Assembly: GCF_000283155.1 (NCBI RefSeq)
Contig: NW_004454193.1
Location: 14,270,813-14,334,812, forward strand
DNA from: Ceratotherium simum simum
Taxonomy: Eukaryota > Chordata > Mammalia > Perissodactyla > Rhinocerotidae
Direction: 5' to 3'
Length of the DNA stretch: 64,000 nucleotides
The position numbers and the translations under genes were made by a program. Below the pieces are notes generated by a model. That model was not told the DNA's origin and made no database searches. It saw nothing but the letters and a program-made list of their open reading frames with translations. Positions 54,650 to 64,000 of this stretch are shown piece by piece (positions within the stretch are counted from its first letter, which is position 1; each line of letters begins with the position of its first letter).

Positions 54650-56315
54650 TGGGTGTGCTCAACCTAATTAATGCACTCAATATTCTAGTGCCTAGAACCA
54701 AGTGAGAGCTGCTCTCATGGAAAGCAATCTTTACAAAGTTATTCCAGCATGGATTTGCTATGTATTAAACAAACAATCAAATAGGAAAGTAAACTATAAA
54801 TGATTAAAACAATATCCCCAACCCTGGGGCTCTGCATCAAACTACAGATTATTGATGTTCAGCAGACTGCATCAACAGACAGTTTTGAATTAGTCAAAGA
54901 AATAAGGTGATACCACTCTGTTCACTTTGCCTGCTAATTGCATTAAAACTGTAGTGGGATTTGATGGGTACACAACAAAGTTTAAAAATCTTTTGAGAAT
55001 ATGAGCATTGCTAACCTCTCAGATCACTGGGACAAGAATACTAAGAAATGCTTTGAGACATTTATGAGAACACAGTGGAGTACATTCGTGCTCATTATCC
55101 TTGTTAAAGTCACAGTTGCAATGTATCAAGCTCTGGAACCACATTCTAAGGGACATCCGATGGCAATCTGATGTCCAGAGAAAAAAGATTAGGGTTTGGG
55201 GGCATGTAATGTAAACGTGTGTCATAAGAACTTCAAAGAGTTACAGACATATCCTGAACGTCTCCCATTATGACTAATTAGTATCTAGTGGTTATACCAT
55301 GAAATTGTACACAAGAAATAGTCACTGAGTTCTGAGTAACCTAAATTAACTGTTATGAATACAAATTTTCTAATTAAGCAGCAATTGAAATTTGTTGCTT
55401 AAATCTACTATTCCACAAATTATTTACTGATTATTAAAAAAATTACCTTCTTTAACCATATTTCTATTAAAAAAAAGTCAAAACAGATGCTAGAATCTGA
55501 GGTAACGTTTTATTTACTGTAAGAAAACAGAAATTATTCCCCAATGAAACCTTTGTTGTAATGATAAAATATAAAGAAGAAACCCATATAATTAGGGGAA
55601 AAACAAACTCTTGGTTTAAAAACCAAAGACAGATGTTAACAAATGCCAAAGGACTGAGGCCTTGCCCCTCACACCAATGCTAAGTACACAAGTATTGAAC
55701 ATCGAAATATCACTGAAATAGTCAGTATCATCCAGAGATCAAAGTTTGTGACCAGACCACTCTCATACATATAACCTGAAGTCCTCATAATCATGAAAAG
55801 TCCCAAGCCCTACCCAGACTAGTACAGGGATCTGTATATAGAATCATTAAACATCCAGATGATTCTACGCAGGTTAACTTTAAGAAACACTGGAATCCTC
55901 TCTGAGCCTGGATTGATTCTAGTGATGTTGTCAGGGTTAAGTAACCATGAAGAGTAGGCAATTCATTTCCTATCTTTTTTACCTGGAATACAGAAAACAT
56001 TTTCTTTCAATAACTGTAGTGGCCAATGGTCGCAAAATATTCTATTTCAAACTAACTCACTGAAAGCAATTCCTCCAATTATCAGGCTATCCCACAACCA
56101 CCTCCCCAATCTAGAATTTGCAATAATAATGAAAGTATGAAAAACAGATTGAAATATCTTAAAAGTCACAATGGTTATGCCAGTTACAGCTGGTAGTTTA
56201 CAGCATTTATATTTAGCTGTGCGAAAGAATCAGCATCACTCCACACAGTTGGTGCACATGGAACATGAAGTGAGCTTTCTTTTCCATCTGATCAAATCCT
56301 GGAGAAGGCAGGCCC
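54650..56315. other. Unassigned DNA
   Basis: No gene, RNA or nameable repeat. This is one of the longest stretches in which I recognise nothing, and it may be single-copy. Confidence 0.42.
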
Positions 56316-56319
56316 ACAG

Positions 56320-56460
56320 TGGAAACAGATAAAGCTTTGGAGCCCCACACATCTGTTTGAACCCTGACTCTTCTATTTTCTGTTTGATCTTGAGCAAGTG
56401 ATTTAGCCTCTCTAAGCTTCAAAATACTCTTTGATAATTTGAGAATAACACTCCCCTCTC
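56320..56460 (+). repeat. MIR SINE
   Basis: AGCTTTGGAGCCCCACACATC, TGAACCCTGACTCTTC, GATCTTGAGCAAGTGATTT and AGCCTCTCTAAGCTTCAAAA follow MIR from its head. Confidence 0.82.
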
Positions 56461-56464
56461 TGCA

Positions 56465-56720
56465 GGAAAGAGAATAATATTAGCTAACATATATTGAGTA
56501 GTGACCATGTGCCAGCCCCCATGCTAATAGCTTTATGTGTGTCTATGATCACATTCAAGACGTACCAAAGCCCTTTAGATGGATACTGTCGTTATCTATC
56601 GTATTTGCATTTTGCAGAATAGAAAACTGAGGCATAAAGCATTAAACTAATATCATAAGGAGCCACAGATAGTGAATTGAAGATCCTAATTCTGATCTTA
56701 GCAGTCTAATTCCAGAAAAG
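56465..56720 (-). repeat. MIR SINE, near full length
   Basis: TATATTGAGTAGTGACCATG, TGCCAGCCCCCATGCTAATAG, TTTTGCAGAATAGAAAACTG and AGGCATAAAGCATTAAAC, then GGAGCCACAGATAGTG, are reverse MIR. It directly abuts the forward MIR at 56320, forming an inverted pair. Confidence 0.85.
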
Positions 56721-56724
56721 AAAA

Positions 56725-58125
56725 GTTTGGATACTGGTCTATGTATACCTCCAGGTGTTTCTGCAATGAATTAACTTATGGAAAGAGCCACGCATGTCAT
56801 AAGCAATCAAAAAGATTAAGCTACTTGTCTTTCTCCCCTACCTTTTTGGATTAAACTGAACTACCAAAGACAGATGAATATTGTTAGTCTACTAGAAACA
56901 CCAATTTTAAAATTTCATTCCAAATGATTCTCTTAATTCCAAATGATGAAGTGTACTTCCTTTCAATAAAATTTTAGTCAAGCAGTGCAGTAAACCAATG
57001 CTTTCCTCACAAATAGGCTTTATGTAATTTCACTGGAATGTGATAAAACTGGGATATACAGGGGGTTTGCTTATGTTCCATCAGCACAGACCTACATAGA
57101 AGTGCAAACTTTGCATTTTAGTTAGCCCCACCAATGGGAAATATGAAAACAATGTATTAAAGATAGATGATTACTGATAGAGTGCATGTTTTAAAATTCA
57201 AGATTTTCAATGGTGTGTGTGTGTGTGTGTGTGTTTAGATATACAAGCACTGCACATCCCACATTTGTTGTGCTATTTGACTATCTAGAGACCCAGGACA
57301 GATATTATGTGAAGCACTTGACAATTCAAGTAAAAGATAATCTGATTTTTTTCCCAAAAGTGGTCAATAATAAATGAGTTTTAGAATTTAAATCAAAACA
57401 ATGGATTTCTCACAGTACATTATTGATAAGGCACACTTATTCTAACAACATTTTCAAAGGATAATGCATTATTTACCGCCGCTACTAATAAAAACGCCAA
57501 CATAAATGAAAGTAGTAAACTAAAAAAACAAAAAAATAGAGCCCTGAGCATGTTAAACATTCTGCAAAACAGTTTATTTGGAATTTGGTAGAGAAAATAT
57601 ATAACATGGTTTGTTCCTCAAATTTCTGAAAAGAATATACATTTTTTACATTGGTCAATAAAATATAAATTTCTTATAATGGCCCAAGTTCTACAGCCAA
57701 ACACTAAAATGTCCAATAACTATTGCATGTGAGTTCCAGTACATACTGCTGATCTGAGTAATGCAATATGAGAAAGTGACAAGTAACTCTTCACAGCAAT
57801 ACAGTTATAGGAGACCAGAATATTACTTTAAAGAATTATTTTAGAATTAGAAAATTTACCATGTTTTTTTTTCTGGGACTGCTTTGATACTTTCATTTTA
57901 CATTCCATATCTAAAAAACTGCAGGATTCATAAAAGTGTGCTGACTGGAATTTGCTGAATGAATAAATGAATTCATTCATGGTTATATAAAAGAGAAAAA
58001 CAATAAAGGAGGGCAGAGAAAGTTCCAGCAAACATAATCATAAATAAAGATAAAAATTTATCATGATAATAGTATGCTTTTCTGAGTCTCTTTCTGTGTG
58101 TTAGACCATTTGTTTAAAATATCCA
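56725..58125. other. Unassigned DNA with one GT microsatellite
   Basis: Apart from (GT)11 at 57213-57234, nothing is recognised. 57480-58080 is very AT-rich with A runs. Confidence 0.42.
57213..57234 (+). repeat. (GT)11 microsatellite
   Basis: Uninterrupted run of 22 bases. Confidence 0.96.
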
Positions 58126-58639
58126 TTTAAAAAACTTTTATTTTTAATTGAAATTTGTTCTGAGGTAATTGTAGATTTACATGTAGTTATAAGAAATAGT
58201 AGAGAGAGATCCCTGGTACATTTTGTCCCGTTTCCTTTAATAACACTTTGCTAATGTATCATGGCCAGGATATTATCATTAATACAATCCATTCATCTTA
58301 TTCAGATATCGCCCGTTTTACTTGTACTCCTGTGTGTGCATTTGTCTGTGTGTATTTAGTTCTATACAATTTTGTCACCTGTGTGAGTTTGTGTATGCAG
58401 CACCACAGTCAAGATAATGAACAGTTTCACCACCTCAAGGATACTTTCTGCTGCCTAATCACACTGATGTCACTCCCTCCTCAGACTGTCTCCCCCTATC
58501 ATTGACCAAACCTCCTGGCAACCACTAATCTACTCTTCTTTTCTAAAATTGTGTCATTTCAAACACTTTATATGAATAAAGTATTGCTCTATGTGACTTT
58601 TTGTGATTGTTTTTTTCATTCAGCATAATTCCTTGGAGA

Positions 58640-59790
58640 TACATCTAAAGTGTTTTATTTATCAGTGATTCATTGCTTTTTATTGATGAACAGTATTCCA
58701 CGGTATGTGTAATACCACAGTTTGTTTAACCATTCATCTATTGAAGGGCATTTGCACTGATTCCAGTTTTTGGCTATCACGAATAAAGCTGTTATGATCA
58801 TTTGTGCACAAGCTTTTTGTATGAACATAATTTTTCATTTGGGGGGGGATAAATACCAAGGAGTGCAATTGCTGGGATATTTGTTTTGTAGTTGAATTTA
58901 GTTTCATAAGAAACTGCTAAAATGTTTTCCAGAGTTGCTTCATCATTTTACATTCCCATCAATAATGTATAAGTGATTGAGTTTCTTCACATCCACACCA
59001 GCATTAGGTGTTGTCACCTTTTTTTTTAAGACATGGATGGGTAGTGATATGTTATTACAGTGTTAATTTGCATTTCTCTGATGGCTAAGGGTGTTGAACA
59101 TCTTTTCATGTGTTTATTTGCCATCTGTCTAATCCTTTTCAGCGAAATGTCTGTTCATGTCATCTGCACACTTTCTAAGCAGATTGTTAGAAAGTTTTTG
59201 TTGTTATTGAGGTTTAAGAGTTTTAAAAAATATATTCTAGCTACTAGTCCTTTGTCAGATAGGTCGTTTGCAAATATTTTCTCCCAGTCTGCAGGTTCTC
59301 TTTTCGTCTTCTCCACACGGGTTTCAGAAAGTAAAAGTTTTTCAATTTTGATGAGGTCCAATATATCAGTTGTTTCTTTTATGGATCATCCTTTTAGTGT
59401 CAAACCTAAGAACTCTTTGCCTAGACAAGAATCTGAAGATTTTCTCCTGTTTTTTTTTGTCTAAAAGTTTTACAGTTTTACATTTTACATTGAAGTGTGT
59501 GCTTTATTTTGAATTGATTTTCTATAGGGTGTGAAGTTTGGTTTGAGGTTGTTTTTTTTACCTCTGGCTGTCCAAAGGCTCTAGCATCATTTGTTGAAAA
59601 GACTATTCTTTCTCCATTGAATAGTTTTTGCACTTTTTTCCAAAATCAGTTGAACATGTTTGTGTGAGTTTATTTCTGGGTTCCCTAACCTACTGGCCTG
59701 TATGTTTTCCTTACACTACTTCTGCACTTTCTCGATTACTGTAGATAAATAGTAGTTCTTAACACAGGGTAGAGGGATTCTACTATCTAT
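58640..59790 (-). pseudogene. L1 ORF2 C-terminal part, degenerate
   Basis: The minus-strand frame at 59155-59361 reads DLIKIEKLL, WEKIFANDLSDKGL and ARIYFLKLL, which is the conserved region C-terminal to the L1 polymerase. The part at 58690-58830 is the ORF2 end (antisense of GAATATTATTCAGCC-like text). In an active L1 this region assists ribonucleoprotein function and includes a Cys-rich motif, which I could not confirm here. Confidence 0.82.
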
Positions 59791-59799
59791 AGACAGCAT

Positions 59800-60340
59800 G
59801 TTCTGTATATATCAATTAGATTGTACTGGTTAATTACAATGTTCAGATGTTTTGTATTGTTGCTGTTTTTCTTTCTACTATTTCTATCAGTTTCTGAGAG
59901 GTGGTATGTTGAAGTCTGCAACAGTAATTGTTGATTTGCTTATTTCTACTTTAAACTCTTTCCATTATTGCTTCATGTATTTTGAGGTTTTGTTGTTCGA
60001 CACATGCACATTTAGAATTGCTATGTCTTCCTGGGGAATAAGCCTTTTATCATTATCTAATGCCTCTCTTTGTAAGTAGTAATTTTCTTTGCTCTGAATT
60101 CTACTTTATTAGCTATTATAGCAATTATCATTTTTTTAATTTAATATATGCATGTTAAACTTTTTTCCATCTATTTACTTCCAATCCACATATATCCTTG
60201 AATTAAAAGTTAGTTTCTTATAAGCAGATGATAGTTAGATTATATAGTGTTATCTACTCTATCATTCTCCCTTTTGGTTTATATATTTAGGTCATTTACA
60301 TTTAAGGTAATTACTGATGTTTAACACTCATATTTGCCAT
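59800..60340 (-). pseudogene. L1 ORF2 endonuclease domain, partial
   Basis: The endonuclease nicks target DNA at TT/AAAA-like sites. On the minus strand, PQEDIAILN-type text (antisense near 60000-60060) leads to ADFN at 59908-59919. This is the GDFN catalytic motif with Gly replaced by Ala but Asp and Asn kept. The frame has in-frame stops. The domain ends shortly after and the sequence jumps to post-polymerase ORF2. Confidence 0.75.
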
Positions 60341-60779
60341 TTTATTATTGGTTTTGTTCATTTCCTCTGGTTCTCATTCCTCTTCTCTTTTCTTGCCTTC
60401 TCTTGTGTCACTTGATCATCGTACAGGATTCCACCTTGATTTATTTATAGTGTTCATGAGTGCATTTCTTTGTGCAGTTTTCATAGTGAATACTCTGGGT
60501 ATTACAATATACATATGTAACTTCACAGTTTAATAGTATCAACATTTTACCTCAAGTCAAGTATGGAAATCTCACTTTCATTTAGGTCCTTTTACCTCTC
60601 CAACTTTTAAATATCTTTGTCTTGAGTATTAGATGATGTAATAATTTCTGCTTCAATCATCAAATATGATGTATAAAACTCATAAGGAAAAGGATAGTCT
60701 ATATTATGTACCCATATTTCTGTCCTTCCATTGTGACTTCATCCTCCATAATGTTCCACAATTCTTTCTTTTATTTTTT

Positions 60780-61640
60780 TCTTTCTGTATGAAGAACTTT
60801 CTACAGCCAATCTATAAGGGTAAGTCTGCTAGCAATAAATTGTGTTTATTTTCTCCAGCTGAGAATTTCTTTATGTTTCATTCACTCCTGAAGGGTAGTT
60901 CTGCCAGAAATAGAATTTGTGGTTGACAGTTCTTTTCTTTCACCACTTGAAAAAATATTGTGCCACTTCATTCTGGACCCCAAGGTTTCAGACGAGAAAT
61001 CCACTGACATTTGAAATGGTGTTTCCTATAGGTAATACATCGTTTTTCATGGCTGCTTTCAAGATTTTTTCACTGTCTTTAGTTTTGAAAAGTTTAATTA
61101 TTATGTGTATTCGTGTATGTTTCTTTGTGTTTATCCTATTGGGATTTTCTTGGCTTCTTGGACCTGTATGTTGGTTTCTTCACCATATTTGGGAAGTTAT
61201 CAGTTATTATTTCTTCACTTATTATTTCAGCCTCAGTCTGTCTCTTCTCCTTTTGATACTCCAATAACATGAATACTGGATTTTTAGGTTTTGTTCCATA
61301 AGCTGCTGAGGCTCTGTTCAATTGTTTTCAGTATATTTTCTCTCTGTTGTTTCAGATTGGGTAAATTGTACTGATTTGCCCTCAAGTTCACTGATCTTTC
61401 ATATATCATCTTCCCTCTACTATTGAACCCATTCAGTGAAAATTTTTGTTATTTTCGTTATTGTATTTTTCACTTCTATAATTCCATTTGGTTCTTTTCT
61501 ATATAACTTTTATTTCTTTGCTGTAATTTCTATTTTTTCATTTGTTTCAAGGCAACTTATAATTGATTATTATGACACTTCCATGAAGGGAGCTTTAAAA
61601 TCTTTGTCAGATGTTTTCAACATTGGATTCATCTGGGTGT
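60780..61640 (-). pseudogene. L1 ORF1, degenerate
   Basis: The minus-strand frame at 61136-61321 shows the RRM to C-terminal boundary (DNFPNMVKK, then PRKSQ) of the L1 RNA-binding chaperone. The C-terminal domain continues in broken frames to about 60790. The N-terminal part toward 61640 is weak. Confidence 0.77.
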
Positions 61641-61644
61641 TAGC

Positions 61645-62770
61645 ATCAGTTTACTATTTTTTCTCATTTAAGTAATTTTCTTGGTTCTTGGTATGGTGGA
61701 TGAGTTTCTATTGTATCCTCAACATTTTGTCTATTACGTTTAGTGACTCTGGGTTCTATTTAAATCTTTTATTTTATCAGGCAGTCACTTTGTTTAGGTT
61801 TAACATGCAAGTCTTAGCCTGCATTTGTGGACTGTGGTTCCAATGACACTTTAATTCTAGAGCCTTTGTGGTGTTTTGATTTCTCAGTTTATCTGGTACC
61901 AGCAAGTCTCCCACTGCTCTCTGTTGGTGCTGTCTGTGGACACAGATGAGATTTCCCCATCATGGGCTGATGAGAATCTCCTCATGGGTAGGGATATGGT
62001 GGATTCCCTTAGCAATGTCTCACTACCTCAGCTGCCTGGTTGTCTCTAGAGGGACCAAGAGTCTCAGGACCTCTAAGTCAAAGAGGATCTCTAGGACAGG
62101 CAGCTTGCTGCTGCTGGCTCCTTCTTGCTTGTTCCACTACCAAGCATTCCAGTACCTCTGGACAGGGGTGAAGTTTACTAGTCCCAGCTAGGTACTTAAT
62201 GTGGTTTGGTCCCTCCATCGGTTGTGCCCCACTCCCAGTGGATGGGGTTTAGGGGCTGGGGTGTGGGGAGAAAAGATGGTCTCAGGACTGTGTGGACAAA
62301 CAGACTCCCAAATGGTTGGGACTGAGTCCTTTATGCCGATTCTACCCTCCTATCTCAGCGTTTCTCAGTGGGAAAGGAGAGTGTCAGGCCCTGCAGAGTA
62401 GGAGAGTGTCTTCCTTGGACATTTGATGTTGGTAGAGTTCCTGATAGATTCCCTTGCTGGTCATGTTGGTGTTAAGCTCATCTGATATTATTTTAGGCAC
62501 TCTGCTGGATCCAGGGGAGGAATGAGCCTAGCTGGGCTACCTTCTATGGCTAGGCTGAGGGTCAGGAAATGCCAACGCTTGGTAGCCTTCTTCTGTTGGG
62601 TGGGGAAGAACTTAAAATGCCCTGATACTAACTTGTTCTTCCTAAACCAGCTCAGCTTCTTCTTATCACCTTTTCAGAGTTCTCCTTCTCTTATCTCCTG
62701 TGTTATTTCCAGGATTTATGCTGTGCTTAGCAAAGAGCAAGGAGATACATGTCTATGCTGTCTTGCCTGA
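61645..62770 (-). other. L1M 5' UTR
   Basis: This segment is distinctly richer in G and C than the rest of the element and lies upstream of ORF1 in the element's sense, where L1 carries its internal promoter. Several plus-strand open frames (61946-62401) are by-products of base composition. I cannot identify preserved promoter elements. Confidence 0.65.
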
Positions 62771-62814
62771 ATGGGAAGTCCCTAAAATATTCAATTATAT
62801 TCTTAAAATGAAGA

Positions 62815-62925
62815 TGTATATTATTTTCCTCCATTTACCAGTGAGAGAAACTAAGGTACAAAAACATGTGCTATTTGTGCAAGGTCATGAAGTGAGAAAA
62901 TGGCAGTAGAGATATTAAGCTTGAC
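62815..62925 (-). repeat. MIR SINE fragment
   Basis: TTTTCCTCCATTTACCAGTG, AGAGAAACTAAGGTACAAAA and CAAGGTCATGAAGTGAG are the MIR core in reverse. Confidence 0.75.
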
Positions 62926-62929
62926 CTGT

Positions 62930-64000
62930 CAGCACTATAGGACAAATTCTTTTTTTCCACTTCCTCTCTTTCTTTGTGCATGGAAACAGTGTAATAAACA
63001 AAAACAACAAAAGAGCAAGCTCTGAGAAACTATTCTTTACCTAATATCATTTATCTGAGGTTAAGAAAAACCTGTGTAATTAAGTGTGTTCATTAAGAGA
63101 AGATAAATGTAAAACAAATACTTTCTGGGAAATGTCAGGCAAAGACAATGAGGACAACCGTAATGTATACAGGATGCTCTCATTAAAGAAAAGCAACATT
63201 TTGAAGGGCAGGTGTTGCCTTGGCAAAATGACTGGCTCAGTTCTGTTGCTGGCTCCTTGGCCCCCCGTCCAAACCTAATTTCAGGAGGACTAGCACAAAA
63301 AACATTTGGCCTGGGAGCTTTCCAGACAGTAAGGACAGCTGAGTCGATTTTAGACTATCTTTCCATTTTGGAAAGAGTATAAATGGCTAACTCCTTTTCT
63401 TTGTCTTTCTCTGCTAGTTATTTCCGATGCTGGCAGGAGGGCAGTCTGCAACTGACAATTCCAGCAGTAATTACTGAGGAGACACTCTGCAAGGATATGC
63501 TTTGTTTTGTTTTGTTGTCATCAAATACCAAAGGCAAATAATGAAGTGTTTATGAGAAGTGAAAGATCATCCCTCACTCCTTTTCATGTTGATGAATTCC
63601 AGCATAAGTAAAAGAGAGAATCCAAGCTATTGAGTAAACATGAATGGGCTCCAAACACAGATCCCACAGAAATGGATGGTTGGGGGGAGGGTGTGAAAGC
63701 AGGGAGACAGAAAGAGACATGGGGTGGGCCAGTGGGCATGGGGGAATGCAATTTCAGATCTTTCTCTTGTTCTGGGGTGTGAGGTGAAACACAGAAACAA
63801 TTTTGAATCTCTTTAGATTTTTTTTTTTCCTTAATGAGAAGGAAATTTTTAAAAATGACATGGAAGTATTGACTTACAGTTCTCTCTTGGTACCTTCCAA
63901 GGATGGGACGGGTGTCTGCCAATGTGACAGAAAAAGCTTAGCAATTCTTTCCTTCCTAAAACCAGGATTTGACACAAACTCTGTTCATACCAGGCAAATG
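62930..64000. other. Unassigned, possibly single-copy DNA
   Basis: No gene or repeat was recognised. 63400-63480 is locally balanced in base composition (TTATTTCCGATGCTGGC, CAATTCCAGCAGTAATTACTG) and could be conserved. A 112-codon minus-strand frame at 63584-63922 has low-complexity proline and serine content and no domain. Confidence 0.4.

Larger units (their letters stand above)
58130..62770 (-). mobile_element. Long degenerate L1M LINE lacking the middle of ORF2
   Basis: Second minus-strand L1M with the parts in order. The 3' UTR is at about 58130-58640, the ORF2 C-terminal region at about 58640-59790, and a piece of the ORF2 endonuclease domain at about 59800-60340. The inter-ORF region is at about 60340-60780, ORF1 at about 60780-61640, and a GC-richer 5' UTR extends to about 62770. 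Reverse transcriptase core sequence is missing at the junction near 59790. Stops and shifts are frequent. Subfamily not determined. Confidence 0.85.

Noticed and set aside
59060..59464. 134-codon plus-strand open frame, the longest gap-free one
   Set aside because: It is antisense to the L1 ORF2 C-terminal region. The opposite strand carries the recognisable protein.
61946..62401. Adjacent open frames in GC-richer DNA considered as an exon
   Set aside because: They lie antisense to the L1M 5' UTR, without convincing splice sites.

Overview
This window looks like vertebrate nuclear DNA from a perissodactyl, most likely a horse or close relative. It carries eight copies of the tRNA-derived ERE SINE (5' end resembling GGCCGGCCC, then the tRNA-like GGTTCG box and a tail containing GATGTTAGCTCAGGGC). 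The surrounding repeats are typical of eutherians: L1, L2, MIR, a MER20 and a MER2-like DNA transposon, and an ERV-L with MLT2-type LTRs. The ERE family assignment comes from memory of its consensus; no database was searched. I found no protein-coding gene, rRNA, functional tRNA or CRISPR array. Open reading frames are short, and those I recognise belong to decayed retroelements. The window therefore reads as a gene desert or the inside of a very large intron.

Layout. 0.6-1.7 kb is an L1 3' end on the + strand, split by an ERE. 3.6-5.5 kb is an old L1M-type 3' UTR (probably - strand), interrupted by a complete MER20 and an ERE. 5.5-36 kb is mainly single-copy AT-rich DNA with many MIR and L2 fragments and four ERE copies. 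It also holds an internal L1 ORF2 piece at 11.1-11.5 kb flanked by a perfect 18-bp repeat, a compact MER2-like element at 20.2 kb, and an L1 5' UTR piece at 28 kb that contains a 311-base assembly gap. 36.8-42.0 kb is a long degenerate L1M region on the - strand with 3' UTR, the C-terminal part of ORF2, ORF1 and 5' UTR. 42.8-43.3 kb is a further L1 3' UTR. 46.0-49.5 kb is a degenerate ERV-L provirus on the - strand (3' LTR, dUTPase, integrase, RNase H and partial reverse transcriptase). 50-51.5 kb holds a young-looking ERE, an LTR inserted into L2, and a deleted ERE. 58.1-62.8 kb is a second degenerate L1M on the - strand. The last kilobase is unassigned.

How the parts work together: there is no operon or pathway here. 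The structure is a stack of nested insertions whose order can be read from interruptions and target-site duplications (TSDs). MIR and L2 are oldest, then L1M and DNA transposons, then ERV-L/MaLR, and the ERE SINEs are youngest. I did not find convincing evidence of an undescribed biological system. The observations most worth checking are the L1 ORF2 fragment with a perfect TSD but no poly(A), two CTCF-like motifs near 28.9 kb outside recognised repeats, the loss of the middle of ORF2 in both L1M regions, and the rearranged 5' end of the ERV-L.
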